Positions 10,870 to 20,642 of a stretch of DNA of 64,000 bases are shown in pieces (within the stretch, counting starts at the first letter, position 1; each line of letters starts with the position of its first letter). The position numbers and the translations under genes are program-made. A model generated the notes under the pieces. It was not told the origin of the DNA and did not search any database. It saw only the letters and a program-made list of their open reading frames with translations. Origin of the DNA: Thermoactinospora rubra (GTDB lineage: Bacteria; Actinomycetota; Actinomycetes; Streptosporangiales; Streptosporangiaceae); assembly GCF_002093975.1 (NCBI RefSeq), contig NZ_KZ084329.1, positions 187,596-251,595 on the forward strand, given 5' to 3'.

Positions 10870-11361
10870 TCAGCGGAAGGCCTGGACGCCGCGCAGCATC
10901 CGCACGGCGGCCTCCAGGCCCCTGGCCGCCTCCAGCGCCCGCCCGGCGGCGGTGGCGAAGCGGCCCAGCAGGTGCTCGTCGGCGTCGTCGAAGCTCCGCC
11001 CGGCCGCCCACACGTACGCCTGCTCGAAGGTGGCCAGCGGCACGGGCACGGCCAGGAAGCCCGGCTCGCCCGCCGCCGCGTCGCCCGCCAGCCGGATCGG
11101 GCCGCGCCCGGCCGCCAGCACCTTCAGCACGCTCGAGTCGCGCAGCCAGGCGCGGATCCGCAGCGGGTCGCCGGGCGGCACGTGCACCCGCACGGGCCGG
11201 GCCAGCTCCTGCCGCACGTCGACCTCCACCAGCCCCGCGCAGCCGGTCCCGGCCACGGCCGCGGCGGTCAGGGCCAGCCGGTCGAGCACCTCCTCGGCGT
11301 CCACCCGGGAGAAGACGACGATGAGCTCCCGCAAGGCAGACGGCACGGTTCGTGTGGTCAC
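10870..11361 (-). CDS. GAF-like small cytoplasmic protein
   Basis: A 163-residue protein with an alternating helix/strand pattern and FEQAYVWAAGRSFDDADEHLLGRFATAAG near its end, resembling a GAF-type sensor domain without an output domain. I cannot name a ligand. GTG 11361 is preferred over the longer form from 11394 because gagagg lies 7 bp upstream. It converges on the FHA gene with a 17-bp gap; a shared function is possible but not shown. Confidence 0.6.
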   Translation of the reverse strand: MTTRTVPSALRELIVVFSRVDAEEVLDRLALTAAAVAGTGCAGLVEVDVRQELARPVRVHVPPGDPLRIRAWLRDSSVLKVLAAGRGPIRLAGDAAAGEPGFLAVPVPLATFEQAYVWAAGRSFDDADEHLLGRFATAAGRALEAARGLEAAVRMLRGVQAFR

Positions 11362-11488
11362 GGGCGATCCTCTCGGCGCACGCCGGTTGATCACGAAAAC
11401 GTCATGGGCGGTGACTCAGAGTCTCACTCCTGCGGCGGCCGTTGGCCAGACCCGAACGGGAAATCGCGGATTCCTCTCCCGCCCCTCC

Positions 11489-12574
11489 TCACGAGGCCCG
11501 CAGGCGCAGCCACACCAGCTCGTCGGAGCGCTCGCCGCCGGGCCGCGGGAACAGCTCCCGCTCCCGGTGGTGCAGCGTGAACCCGGCCCGCTCCAGCACC
11601 CGCTGGGAGGCGGCGTTGTCCACGTCCGTGCCCGCCAGCAGGCGGTGCAGCGGGGTGTGCTCGAAGGCCCAGTCCGCCAGCAGCCGCACCGCCCGCGTCA
11701 TCAGCCCCCGGCCGCGGAAGCGCGGCAGCAGCGAGTACCCGACCATCGCCTGGTCCAGCTCCTTGACCACCTGCACCAGCTGCAGGTGCCCGGCGAACTC
11801 GTCCGTGGCCGCGTCCCTGACGGCCAGCTCGATCCGCTGGCCGGTCGCCCACCAGAAGCCGGTGTAGCGGCAGCGGCGGGCGATGTCCTCCAGCGAGGTC
11901 TCGCCGATCATGGACCAGCGGGCGGTGCTCGGCTCGGTCACGGTCTCGTGCAGGCGGGGCGCGTCCTCCTCGGCCAGCGGCGTCAGCCGTACCACGCCGT
12001 CGGTCAGTTCGGAGAAGAACGGCAGGTACGGCACGGCGGCCCGGCCGGCGTCGCGCGGCAGCCGGGCGAAGCGCACCCAGTCCGCCCTGCGCCCGTCGCG
12101 CAGCGTCTTGGCCTCGCGCTCCACGCCCTCCTGGGTGAACCCGGCGGCCAGCGCCACCTTCACGCTCGCGACGTTCTCCACCTCCGCCAGCAGCACCACC
12201 CGGGGCACGCCGCGGTCCAGCGCCCACTCCGTCACCGCCCGCGCGGCCCGGGAGGCCACGCCGCGCCCGCGCGCCCACGGCGCCACCCAGTAGCCGATCT
12301 CGTGCGCGCCCCACACGTCCGGAGCCGACAGGCCCACCACGCCCACCAGCTCCCCGTCGCGGGTGATCGCGAACTCCGCGCCGCCCTCGCCCCACCGGGT
12401 CTCGGCCTGGCCGATGTAGGATAGGGCGTCCTGCACGGTGTACGGCTGGGGCAGCCGGGACAGGAATCGGGCGGTCACCGGGTCGCCGGCCGCCCGGGCG
12501 ATCATCTGGGCGTCGCCGAGGGCGGGCGGGCGCAGGACCAGGGGACCGGTGGAGATCACGTCACGGGAGAGCAT
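11489..12574 (-). CDS. Tandem GNAT N-acetyltransferase (RimJ/RimL type)
   Basis: A 361-residue protein with two GNAT domains. The first (about 10-175) has acetyl-CoA loop APWARGRGVASRAARAV and NVASVKVALAAGF. The second (about 195-355) has SLLPRFRGRGLMTRAVRLL and DVDNAASQRVLERAGF. RimJ/RimL-type enzymes acetylate N-terminal amines or small amines; the substrate here is unknown. ATG 12574 lies 6 nt after a TAAGGT hexamer (minus strand, 12581-12586), pointing to leaderless expression. It is divergent from trmI, and the two -10 hexamers are only 18 bp apart. Confidence 0.88.
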   Translation of the reverse strand: MLSRDVISTGPLVLRPPALGDAQMIARAAGDPVTARFLSRLPQPYTVQDALSYIGQAETRWGEGGAEFAITRDGELVGVVGLSAPDVWGAHEIGYWVAPWARGRGVASRAARAVTEWALDRGVPRVVLLAEVENVASVKVALAAGFTQEGVEREAKTLRDGRRADWVRFARLPRDAGRAAVPYLPFFSELTDGVVRLTPLAEEDAPRLHETVTEPSTARWSMIGETSLEDIARRCRYTGFWWATGQRIELAVRDAATDEFAGHLQLVQVVKELDQAMVGYSLLPRFRGRGLMTRAVRLLADWAFEHTPLHRLLAGTDVDNAASQRVLERAGFTLHHRERELFPRPGGERSDELVWLRLRAS

Positions 12575-12580
12575 GAGGGC

Positions 12581-13465
<885 letters not shown>

Positions 13466-13669
13466 CAATTCGGCTACGAGAGTGCTTCGATCCGCGTTGA
13501 GGGAACAGATCACTTCCCCGCTACGCTGCTACGACTAAACGCTCAAATGAGGACGTATTACCGAATACATACTGTCACTGGACGAATACGGCCCGGCCAG
13601 GTTACGGAAAGGCCCGAGATAGGTAAGGTCCTTAGTAGTCGCCCTCGACTGGGAAGGAGGTGACGGGGC

Positions 13670-15430
13670 GTGGCAGCTCGCGATGAGGAAGCTCGGCACG
13701 CGGCGCGTGATCGAGAGGTCGCCGAACTCACAACACAGGTCTCCTTCCTCCAGGAAGAGATCACCGCGCTGAGGCGGAAGCTGGCGGAATCTCCCCGTCA
13801 AGCCAGGGTTCTCGAAGAGCGCCTCCATGAGGCACAGGCCAACCTCGCGGCCGTCACCGCGCAGAACGAGCGCCTGGTCTCGACGCTCAAGGAGGCCAGA
13901 GACCAGATCGTCGCCCTCAAGGAGGAAGTCGACCGGCTGGCCCAGCCGCCGTCGGGTTTCGGCGTCTTCCTCGAGGCCCGGGAAGACGGCACGGTGGAGG
14001 TGTTCACCGGGGGCCGCAAGCTCCGCGTGAACGTCAGCCCTTCCGTTGACGTCGAGAGCCTCAAGCGTGGCCAGGAGGTCATGCTGAACGAGGCGCTCAA
14101 CGTGGTCGAGGCGCTCGGCTACGAAGAGGTCGGCGAGATCGTGATGCTCAAGGAGCTGCTGGAGGACGGACAGCGCGCCCTGGTCATCTCCCACGCCGAC
14201 GAGGAGCGTGTGGTGCGCCTGGCCGAGTCGCTGCTCGACCAGCCCATCCGCGCCGGCGACTCGCTGCTGATGGAGCCGCGCTCCGGCTACGTCTACGAGC
14301 GCATTCCCAAGTCCGAGGTCGAAGAGCTCGTCCTGGAAGAGGTCCCCGACATCTCCTACGAGGAGATCGGCGGCCTGTCCCGGCAGATCGAGCAGATCAG
14401 GGACGCCGTCGAGCTTCCCTACCTGCACTCGGACCTGTTCAGGGAGCACAAGCTCCGCCCGCCCAAGGGCGTGCTGCTGTACGGCCCGCCCGGCTGCGGC
14501 AAGACGCTCATCGCCAAGGCCGTCGCCAACTCGCTGGCCAAGCAGGTCGCCGAGCGCACCGGCCAGGAGGGCAAGAGCTTCTTCCTCAACATCAAGGGCC
14601 CGGAGCTGCTCAACAAGTACGTGGGCGAGACCGAGCGGCACATCCGCCTGGTCTTCCAGCGGGCCCGCGAGAAGGCCTCCGAGGGCACCCCGGTGATCGT
14701 GTTCTTCGACGAGATGGACTCGATCTTCCGCACCCGAGGCTCCGGCGTCTCCTCCGACGTGGAGAACACCATCGTCCCGCAGCTGCTCAGCGAGATCGAC
14801 GGTGTCGAGGGCCTGGAGAACGTCATCGTCATCGGCGCCTCCAACCGCGAGGACATGATCGACCCGGCGATCCTGCGGCCCGGCCGCCTGGACGTCAAGA
14901 TCAAGATCGAGCGGCCGGACGCCGAGGCGGCCAAGGACATCTTCTCCAAGTACCTCGTGCCCGACCTGCCCCTGCACCCCGACGACCTGGCCGAGCACGG
15001 CGGCGACCGCGAGGCCACCATCGCCGGGATGATCCAGAGCGCGGTCGAGCGGATGTACGCCGAGACCGAGGAGAACCGCTTCCTGGAGGTCACCTACGCC
15101 AACGGCGACAAGGAGGTCCTGTACTTCAAGGACTTCAACTCCGGCGCGATGATCCAGAACATCGTCGACCGGGCCAAGAAGATGGCGATCAAGCAGTTCC
15201 TGGAGAACGGCCAGAAGGGCCTGCGGGTGCAGCACCTGCTCACCGCCTGCGTCGATGAGTTCTCCGAGAACGAGGACCTGCCTAACACCACCAACCCCGA
15301 CGACTGGGCCCGCATCTCCGGCAAGAAGGGCGAGCGGATCGTCTACATCCGCACCCTGGTGTCCGGCAAGCAGGGCTCCGAGGCCGGACGGTCCATCGAC
15401 ACGGTGGCCAACACCGGTCAGTACCTGTAG
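13670..15430 (+). CDS. arc: Proteasomal AAA+ ATPase ARC/Mpa
   Basis: A 586-residue AAA+ unfoldase that recognises pupylated proteins and feeds them to the 20S proteasome. The N-terminal coiled coil (about 1-70) binds Pup. Tandem OB domains lie at about 80-235. The ATPase domain has Walker A GPPGCGKT, Walker [11 protein letters not shown] and arginine-finger region AILRPGRLD. It ends in GQYL, the known gate-opening C-terminal motif of Mpa/ARC. GTG 13670 follows a near-ideal aaggaggtga (13654-13663) at 6 bp. The 204-bp upstream gap contains relatively AT-rich sequence suitable for a promoter (13540-13580), without a clear hexamer pair. Confidence 0.97.
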   Translation: MAARDEEARHAARDREVAELTTQVSFLQEEITALRRKLAESPRQARVLEERLHEAQANLAAVTAQNERLVSTLKEARDQIVALKEEVDRLAQPPSGFGVFLEAREDGTVEVFTGGRKLRVNVSPSVDVESLKRGQEVMLNEALNVVEALGYEEVGEIVMLKELLEDGQRALVISHADEERVVRLAESLLDQPIRAGDSLLMEPRSGYVYERIPKSEVEELVLEEVPDISYEEIGGLSRQIEQIRDAVELPYLHSDLFREHKLRPPKGVLLYGPPGCGKTLIAKAVANSLAKQVAERTGQEGKSFFLNIKGPELLNKYVGETERHIRLVFQRAREKASEGTPVIVFFDEMDSIFRTRGSGVSSDVENTIVPQLLSEIDGVEGLENVIVIGASNREDMIDPAILRPGRLDVKIKIERPDAEAAKDIFSKYLVPDLPLHPDDLAEHGGDREATIAGMIQSAVERMYAETEENRFLEVTYANGDKEVLYFKDFNSGAMIQNIVDRAKKMAIKQFLENGQKGLRVQHLLTACVDEFSENEDLPNTTNPDDWARISGKKGERIVYIRTLVSGKQGSEAGRSIDTVANTGQYL

Positions 15431-15452
15431 GGGAATTCGAGGGCGACGTACG

Positions 15453-15482
15453 GGGCCCGCGCGGCATGTGCCACGCGGGCCC
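15453..15482 (+). terminator. Terminator-like hairpin after arc
   Basis: Perfect 9-bp arms gggcccgcg / cgcgggccc surround a 12-nt loop, 22 bp after the arc stop. There is no T-run. This separates arc from the decayed region downstream. Confidence 0.65.
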
Positions 15483-15499
15483 TGTGCTGTCCCGGCCCC

Positions 15500-16050
15500 G
15501 AGGAGCGTGCTCAGCGGCAACAGGCTCCACGTCCCGCTCGAGGTGTTCCACGCCGGCGGCATCGCCGACGCCGCCCTGGGCGCTCAGGCTCTCCCCGGCT
15601 ACCGGCTTGCCGTCGCTCGCCGCCCCGACGTCGCACTCGACCTGGTGGAGCACCGGCCGTACGAGCTGCCGGTGCCGCCGGCCGGGCACCGCGACGCGCG
15701 GCCCCGGGTACGGCTGGCCGACCCGGCCCGGCGAGCCGAGGACCACCGCCTTCGGGCCGAGCACCCGGCCTCCATCCGGAGCGCACCGGCGATCCGGTGC
15801 CGCAGCGACCCTGACGAGGTGACGATCCGCCTGGTTCGGGCCGGGCTTGGCGTCGCCCTGGCACCCAGCCCCGGGGTGCAGGGCGCCACCGGGGTGCACA
15901 CCGTACGGCTGCGCACCCCCAGGCTGTTTCGCCGCATCTTCGCCGCATCTTCGCCGCATCGGGGCGGCCAGGCGCCCCGCCGCCCCACCCGGCCGCCCGC
16001 TCGTTCGCCGCCTACCAGCGCAGCGCCGTCGCCCAGCTGCTCAACCCCAT
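15500..16050 (+). pseudogene. LysR-family regulator remnant (effector-binding domain), frameshifted
   Basis: No intact gene fills 15431-16040. Reading frame 3 from about 15510 gives a recognisable C-terminal half of a LysR effector domain: EHRPYELPVPPAGH, ARPRVRLADPA, LRAEHPAS, then DEVTIRLVRAGLGVALAPS and HTVRLRTPRLFRRIFAA. The N-terminal helix-turn-helix is missing and no start codon fits. After RRIFAA the frame shifts, and the family-typical ending ARSFAAYQRSAVAQLLNP continues in another frame. The break coincides with an 11-bp tandem duplication (15930-15951). The end overlaps the convergent beta-lactamase-like gene by about 10 bp. Confidence 0.6.
15930..15960. repeat. 11-bp tandem duplication that breaks the LysR frame
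   Basis: The unit cgccgcatctt occurs at 15930-15940 and 15941-15951, followed by a partial third copy to 15960. Removing one unit restores an open LysR-like reading from LFRRIFAA into SFAAYQRSAVAQLLNP. Confidence 0.85.
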
Positions 16051-16826
16051 GGGGCCAGAGCTGCGACGACCGTCCCGGCCTGCCGTACGGCGCGGGCCAG
16101 CCGGTCCTCCGACCCCGGCGGGCCGGCGGCGAGCACCGCGTAGGCGAGTCCCCCCGCGGCGCCGCCCATGATCCCCACGTCGGCCCGCACCCCGGCGTCC
16201 ACGCCGGTCTTGTTGGCCAGCCAGCCGCCTTCCGGGTCGTGCCTGACCAGGGCGGGCACCAGGCTGTGGTCGGTGTTGGCGGTCATCCACCCCCGCAGGC
16301 GCGCCTGCCAGGCCCCGCCGGAGGCCACCAGCGCCGCCAGCCCGGCCAGCTCGCCGGCCGTGCCGAGGGCGAACGCCGGCGGATGCTCGGGCAGCCGCGG
16401 CTCCCGGATACGGTCCAGCAGGCGCGTACGGGTCAGGCCGATCGCCGCGGCGGCGGCGTTGACCCGGCCGAGCCCGACCGTGCGCAACAGCGCGTTGGTG
16501 GCGGTGTTGTCGCTCACCGCCGCCGTCAGCAGCGCCAGGTCGCCCACGCTCCAGCGGCGCGCGGACAACCCGACCGGCCCGGCCAGCAGGCCGGACCCGC
16601 CGCAGTAGTCCTCCTCCAGCAGCTCGACCGGCTCGCCCGCGTCGAGGACGCCGCCCTCGACGCCCATCGCCACCTCGGCCAGCAGCAGCAGCTTGCCCAC
16701 GCTGGCCAGCGGCAGCTCCACGGCGGCGTTGAGCGACAGGACCGGCTCGCCGCCGAGGCGCGCCTCCACGGCGAGCGTCCCCGGACACTCGGCGGCGATC
16801 TTCTCCAGCGTCTCCAGCTCGGTCAC
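16041..16826 (-). CDS. Class A beta-lactamase-like serine hydrolase
   Basis: A 261-residue protein of the Beta-lactamase2 family. The active-site motifs are all present: S-x-x-K in LASVGKLLLL (about residue 40), SDN in AAVSDNTATNALL, and KTG in LANKTGVDAG. The region between SDN and KTG has EPRLPEH, but I cannot assign the general-base Glu with certainty. No signal peptide is visible, so this may be a cytoplasmic hydrolase rather than a secreted resistance enzyme. GTG 16826 has ggaggg 10-11 bp upstream. It is flanked on both sides by decayed genes. Confidence 0.85.
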   Translation of the reverse strand: MTELETLEKIAAECPGTLAVEARLGGEPVLSLNAAVELPLASVGKLLLLAEVAMGVEGGVLDAGEPVELLEEDYCGGSGLLAGPVGLSARRWSVGDLALLTAAVSDNTATNALLRTVGLGRVNAAAAAIGLTRTRLLDRIREPRLPEHPPAFALGTAGELAGLAALVASGGAWQARLRGWMTANTDHSLVPALVRHDPEGGWLANKTGVDAGVRADVGIMGGAAGGLAYAVLAAGPPGSEDRLARAVRQAGTVVAALAPWG

Positions 16827-17506
16827 AGCGTGACGATCCCTCCCCGTCGGGTCCCGGCCAGCGCTCCGTCGCACGCCACCACCTCGCCACCGGGGGCGGG
16901 GGATCGGCGAGGGCAGCGGCACCGCCCACCGTACCGGGGCCGAACACCACCAGGTCCGTGTGGGCGGGTTCGCGATGCGGGTCTGGTGGGGAAGGTCCGC
17001 GAGTGCGGGTCTCGTGGGGCGGGTCGCGTGGGGCGGGTCTGCGTGGGCGCCGTCGCGCAGCACGCCCCGCCTCGCCCCACCCTGCCCGCCCGGACCGTCG
17101 CCATGCCGGTCATCCCCTGCGCCGCCCGCTCGAGCGTGAGCAGCCCTTCTCACGGGCGTGGCGGTCCGGCTCGACGTGGTGGAAGAGCGGGTCGCCGTCG
17201 AGGCATCTCCTCGCGGACGGGCGGTCCGGCTCCCCGTGGGAAGGTTCCGGCGACGAGCGCGTACGGCCGCCCGGGGTACGGCCCGCCCGGGCTACGGCAC
17301 GCCGTCCGAGCCGATCACTGCGCCGACCTGTACGGCGCGCCGTACACCGCCGCCCTGGTCCCGCGCCGCCCCCACGCCACTGCCCGCCCCGTCACCGTCG
17401 TCGGCGGGCGCTGCGAGAACGGCGACCTGCGCCGTGCGGCGGGCGGGCGCGCGTCGTCGTCCGGCGTGAGACCGAGGAGGACCCGCTGCGCCCGTACCCT
17501 CGACCG
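16827..17506. other. 680-bp decayed intergenic region with degenerate GC-rich repeats
   Basis: No intact coding region is supported. Positions 16958-17048 hold several degenerate copies of a gtggggcgggtc-like unit. The string gcggtccggctc occurs twice, 61 bp apart (about 17161 and 17222). Near 17300-17470 a decarboxylase-like peptide remnant can be read (separate entry). The rest shows nothing I recognise. Confidence 0.5.
17300..17470 (+). pseudogene. Remnant of a group IV PLP decarboxylase (LysA-like) C-terminus
   Basis: Frame 3 reads ADLYGAPYTAALVPRRP followed by ARPVTVVGGRCENGDL. This matches the LysA-type strand pattern (LYGA-YTA--, then P-TVVG--CESGD-), in which the Cys, Glu and Asp belong to the active site at the dimer interface. 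The peptide has no start, and the sequence on both sides drifts into unrelated arginine-rich reading. I take it as a short relic of a diaminopimelate/ornithine decarboxylase-like gene; the call rests on about 35 residues. Confidence 0.4.
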
Positions 17507-19297
17507 TCACCGCAGCACGGCCGCCGCCGGATGCATGAAGCTGTTGCTGACCATGAGCAGTTCCTCGCCGGTGAAGGTCAGCTGGCTGGTGTAGGGCATG
17601 AAGATCAGGTCACGGGGGTAGGGCGGCCCCATCGGCGTCGCCCTACCGTCCGACACCCGCATGCGGAACGCCTGGGGCGGCTCCTCCGCCGTCCCCGTGC
17701 GCATCGCGATCACCGTGTCGCCGTCGACGCCGACCGGGACCGCGGTGTTCTTCTCGCCCAGCGACCCGGCCCAGCGCACCTTTCCGGAACGCAGGTCGAA
17801 GGCCACCACCTGGTTGGTGTCGCGGATCTCGGTGACCTGGCGCTTGCGCGTCACCCCGACGAGCACGTCGCCGGAGACGGCCAGATGGTGGCGGGGGTAG
17901 TCCTGCGAGGTCACGCCGATCCCCGACAGGTCCAGCTCGCCGAAGTCACCCTTGGCGGGGATGACGTGCCGGACCTGGCCCGTCTCGCCGAGCGTGATCA
18001 GCCGTGCCCCGCCCTCCAGGGAGGAGTTCACCACCACCGGCGGATCGGCGGACAACAGGCGCAGGTTGACGCCGGAGTCGTCGCCCACGGTGTCCTCCGG
18101 CAGGTACACGCGCCACCGCTGCCGGCCCGAGGCCGGGTCGAGGGCGTACACCCCGAGCGGGTACGGCTCCTCGCACGCGGCCAGCAGCACGGCGGCGTCG
18201 GCCCGCGGCATCACGTCGACGAACGTGCAGCTGGAGTCGCCGTTCTTGGCGGGGACGTCCTTGACCTCCCACGCCCGCCCGCCGTCCGCGGCGTCCAGAC
18301 CCACCACGCTCCAGCCGTAGGCGACCACCACCGTGTCACCGGCGCGCGACAGCGCGACCTGCTTGGGCGGCGAGCTGCCGATGCGGCGCAGCGTCCTGAC
18401 GTTGAAGGTCTGCTCCAGGGACGCCTTCCAGCGCATGCGGCCCGTGGCCGGGTCGAGCATGGCCACGAACAGGCAGTCCTGGTGCTTGAACGCCGGATTC
18501 ACGGTCGAGGCCCGCACCGGGCCGTAGGCCACGGCGATGCCGCCGTCCGCGTCTTCGCGGGTGACGCCGCAGAACCGGCCGCCGCCGGGCGGCCGCGTCT
18601 GCCACAGCGGCCTGCCCGAGGCGCGGTCGTAGGCGCGTACCGCCAGCTCGTCGGCCCTGACCACGGCCCGGTCGGTGAGCCAGCCGTGCAGAAGGGTCTC
18701 GACCGGCGAGCCGCCGCGGGGCGACTTGGGCAACTGCCAGGCGACCTTTCCCGACAGCTCGCCGGTGTCCTTCTCGCCGCCCTCGCCGTCGCCCGTGCCG
18801 TCCGAGGTCTCGCCGGTCTCGCCCTGCTCGCGGCCGGCCTGGACGCCGCCGGGGGAGTCCTTGCCCGGCAGGAAGACGACCAGGGCCGCCACGAGGGCCG
18901 CGACCAGCAGGCCGCTGACGACCGCCACGGGGATCAGCCAGCCGCGTGACCCCGCGGGCCGCCGCCCAGGTGGGGGCGGGCCGCCGGGTCCTGGATACAG
19001 CCCGCCGGGACCTGGATACGGGCCGCCGGGACCCGGGTACGGCCCGCCTGGGCCGCCTGTGCCGCCCGGCCATGGCGCTCCCGCTGGTGGCCGGCCTGGA
19101 TGCGGACCTCCCGGGTGGGCGGGGCCGGGATGCGGGCCGCCTCCCGGATGAGGCGGCCCGGCCGGAGGACGCGGCTGCCACGGCGCCCCCTCCGGCGGCG
19201 GGCCGTACCCTTGCCCCTCCGATGGCGTGCCCTGCCCCCAGCCGGGCGGGCCGTACGGTCCCCCCGGCTGAGATCGCCGATCCTGCGCGTCGGTCAC
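17507..19297 (-). CDS. Membrane-anchored PQQ-type beta-propeller protein
   Basis: A 596-residue protein. Residues 1-115 are Pro/Gly-rich with repeated YPGPGGP units, followed by one membrane segment (about 120-142, WLIPVAVVSGLLVAALVAAL). The rest is an extracellular beta-propeller with PQQ/YVTN-like blades, for example VVAYGWSVVGLDAADGGRAW and VYALDPASGRQRW. No enzymatic cofactor site is evident. Similar proteins are common in actinobacteria, and many sit near kinases or protein-secretion genes. GTG 19297 gives VTDAQDRRSQ; a longer start at 19357 is possible but would overlap the divergent acyltransferase gene. The promoter region is shared with that gene. Confidence 0.8.
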   Translation of the reverse strand: MTDAQDRRSQPGGPYGPPGWGQGTPSEGQGYGPPPEGAPWQPRPPAGPPHPGGGPHPGPAHPGGPHPGRPPAGAPWPGGTGGPGGPYPGPGGPYPGPGGLYPGPGGPPPPGRRPAGSRGWLIPVAVVSGLLVAALVAALVVFLPGKDSPGGVQAGREQGETGETSDGTGDGEGGEKDTGELSGKVAWQLPKSPRGGSPVETLLHGWLTDRAVVRADELAVRAYDRASGRPLWQTRPPGGGRFCGVTREDADGGIAVAYGPVRASTVNPAFKHQDCLFVAMLDPATGRMRWKASLEQTFNVRTLRRIGSSPPKQVALSRAGDTVVVAYGWSVVGLDAADGGRAWEVKDVPAKNGDSSCTFVDVMPRADAAVLLAACEEPYPLGVYALDPASGRQRWRVYLPEDTVGDDSGVNLRLLSADPPVVVNSSLEGGARLITLGETGQVRHVIPAKGDFGELDLSGIGVTSQDYPRHHLAVSGDVLVGVTRKRQVTEIRDTNQVVAFDLRSGKVRWAGSLGEKNTAVPVGVDGDTVIAMRTGTAEEPPQAFRMRVSDGRATPMGPPYPRDLIFMPYTSQLTFTGEELLMVSNSFMHPAAAVLR

Positions 19298-19391
19298 GTA
19301 GAACCCCCGTGGTGCCTCTGGTGCAGATGGAACCAATGTGACATATGTGGCGTCCAATGTGCGTGCACAAGCCCCTCCCCCCGGAGCGCCC

Positions 19392-20543
19392 GTGACGGCC
19401 CGGCACGCACGCGGCGACGGACGCCTCGCCGAGCTCGACCTCCTTCGTTTCCTCGCAGCCCTGCTGGTGCTGGCCTTCCACTACCTGGTCGCCTTCGCGT
19501 CCGTCTGGGGCGAGCGGCCCTCGGAGCTGTTCCCCGCCCTCGCGCCGCTGGCCGGGCTGGGCATCCTCGGCGTCGAGCTGTTCTTCATGATCAGCGGCTT
19601 CGTCATCCTCATGACCGTGTGGGGGAGGGGCCTCGGCTCCTTCGCCTGGTCCCGGTTCGTCCGCTTGTATCCCGCCTACTGGCTCAGCCTCGCCGCCGTC
19701 GTCGCCGTCACCGCCCTGGCCGCCGTCAAGGGCCCGGACGCCAGGCTCGACGCGGGGGAGTACGCGGTCAACGCCACCATGGTCCAGCGCCTGTTCGGCG
19801 TCCCCGACGCCAACGGCGTCTACTGGTCCCTGTGGGCCGAGCTGCGCTTCTACCTGCTCATGGCCCTGATGGTGCTGGTCGGCATCACCTACCGCCGCAT
19901 CCTGGCCTTCATGGCCTGCTGGCTGGCCGCCGCCGCCGTCGTCGAGTGGAGTCCCCAGCTCGGCTCGCTCCTCGGCCTGGAGTGGCTGGCCGGCCTGGAG
20001 ACGACCAAGCTCGTCACCGAGGCCGTCATGCCGCGCTACGCGCCCTACTTCGTCGCCGGCATGGCCCTCTACCTCATCCGCAGGCACGGCTCGGCCTGGC
20101 TGCCCTGGCTCATGGTCGTGGCCGGCTGGGTCATGGCCCTGCACGCGGCGCTCGAACGGGTCGGCGGCCGCATCGCCAAGGCGGGCTTCAAGGCCATGCC
20201 CGTCACCGACGCCGGCGTGATCGTCACCATCACCCTGATCTTCGCGGTCATGTCCCTCGTCGCCCTCGGACTGCTGCGGCTGCCCGCCTCCAGGGCGCTC
20301 ACCGGGCTGGGCGGCACCACCTACCCGCTGTACCTGTTCCACACGCCGGTCGCGGTGGCCCTCATCCCGGCCCTCCGTGACGCGATGCCCCCCTGGCTCC
20401 TCGCCACCCTCACCACCCTGGCCGCGATAGGACTGTCCTATCTCGTCTACGCCTGCGTCGAACGCCCGATCCAGCGGCTGCTGCGGCCCCGCCGTACGCC
20501 CACGCCTCCCGTGGTGACGCGGGAAAAGGCTGCGGTGCCATAA
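19392..20543 (+). CDS. Acyltransferase 3 family membrane protein
   Basis: A 383-residue integral membrane O-acyltransferase of the OafA/NodX type with about ten membrane segments. Hallmarks are RLAELDLLRFLAALLVLAFHY at the start (catalytic His in segment 1), FFMISGFVI, SRFVRLYPAYW and a C-terminal YLFHTPV. Such enzymes acylate extracytoplasmic sugars, lipids or peptides. GTG 19392 is chosen because ggag lies 5 bp upstream and the family motif follows directly; an in-frame GTG at 19338 would add 18 residues. It is divergent from the propeller gene and 99 bp upstream of dop. Confidence 0.87.
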   Translation: MTARHARGDGRLAELDLLRFLAALLVLAFHYLVAFASVWGERPSELFPALAPLAGLGILGVELFFMISGFVILMTVWGRGLGSFAWSRFVRLYPAYWLSLAAVVAVTALAAVKGPDARLDAGEYAVNATMVQRLFGVPDANGVYWSLWAELRFYLLMALMVLVGITYRRILAFMACWLAAAAVVEWSPQLGSLLGLEWLAGLETTKLVTEAVMPRYAPYFVAGMALYLIRRHGSAWLPWLMVVAGWVMALHAALERVGGRIAKAGFKAMPVTDAGVIVTITLIFAVMSLVALGLLRLPASRALTGLGGTTYPLYLFHTPVAVALIPALRDAMPPWLLATLTTLAAIGLSYLVYACVERPIQRLLRPRRTPTPPVVTREKAAVP

Positions 20544-20642
20544 CTCTGTGGCCTCGGGGCACTGTGAAGGGCATAGGCTCGGGCATATAAACGGCGGAAA
20601 GACAGCTCAGGTGAGCTTCCGGTCGAACGGATGAGGGTGCGC

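Noticed and set aside
13466..13669. Possible small RNA or riboswitch before arc
   Set aside because: The region is relatively AT-rich but I could find no stable paired elements or known aptamer core; it is more likely plain promoter DNA.
16958..17048. Possible CRISPR-like array
   Set aside because: The repeats are short, degenerate and without unique spacers of constant length; they are simple GC-rich repeats.
16041..17506. Beta-lactamase-like gene as a mobile resistance island
   Set aside because: No transposase, integrase, terminal repeats or target duplication is visible, and base composition matches the chromosome.
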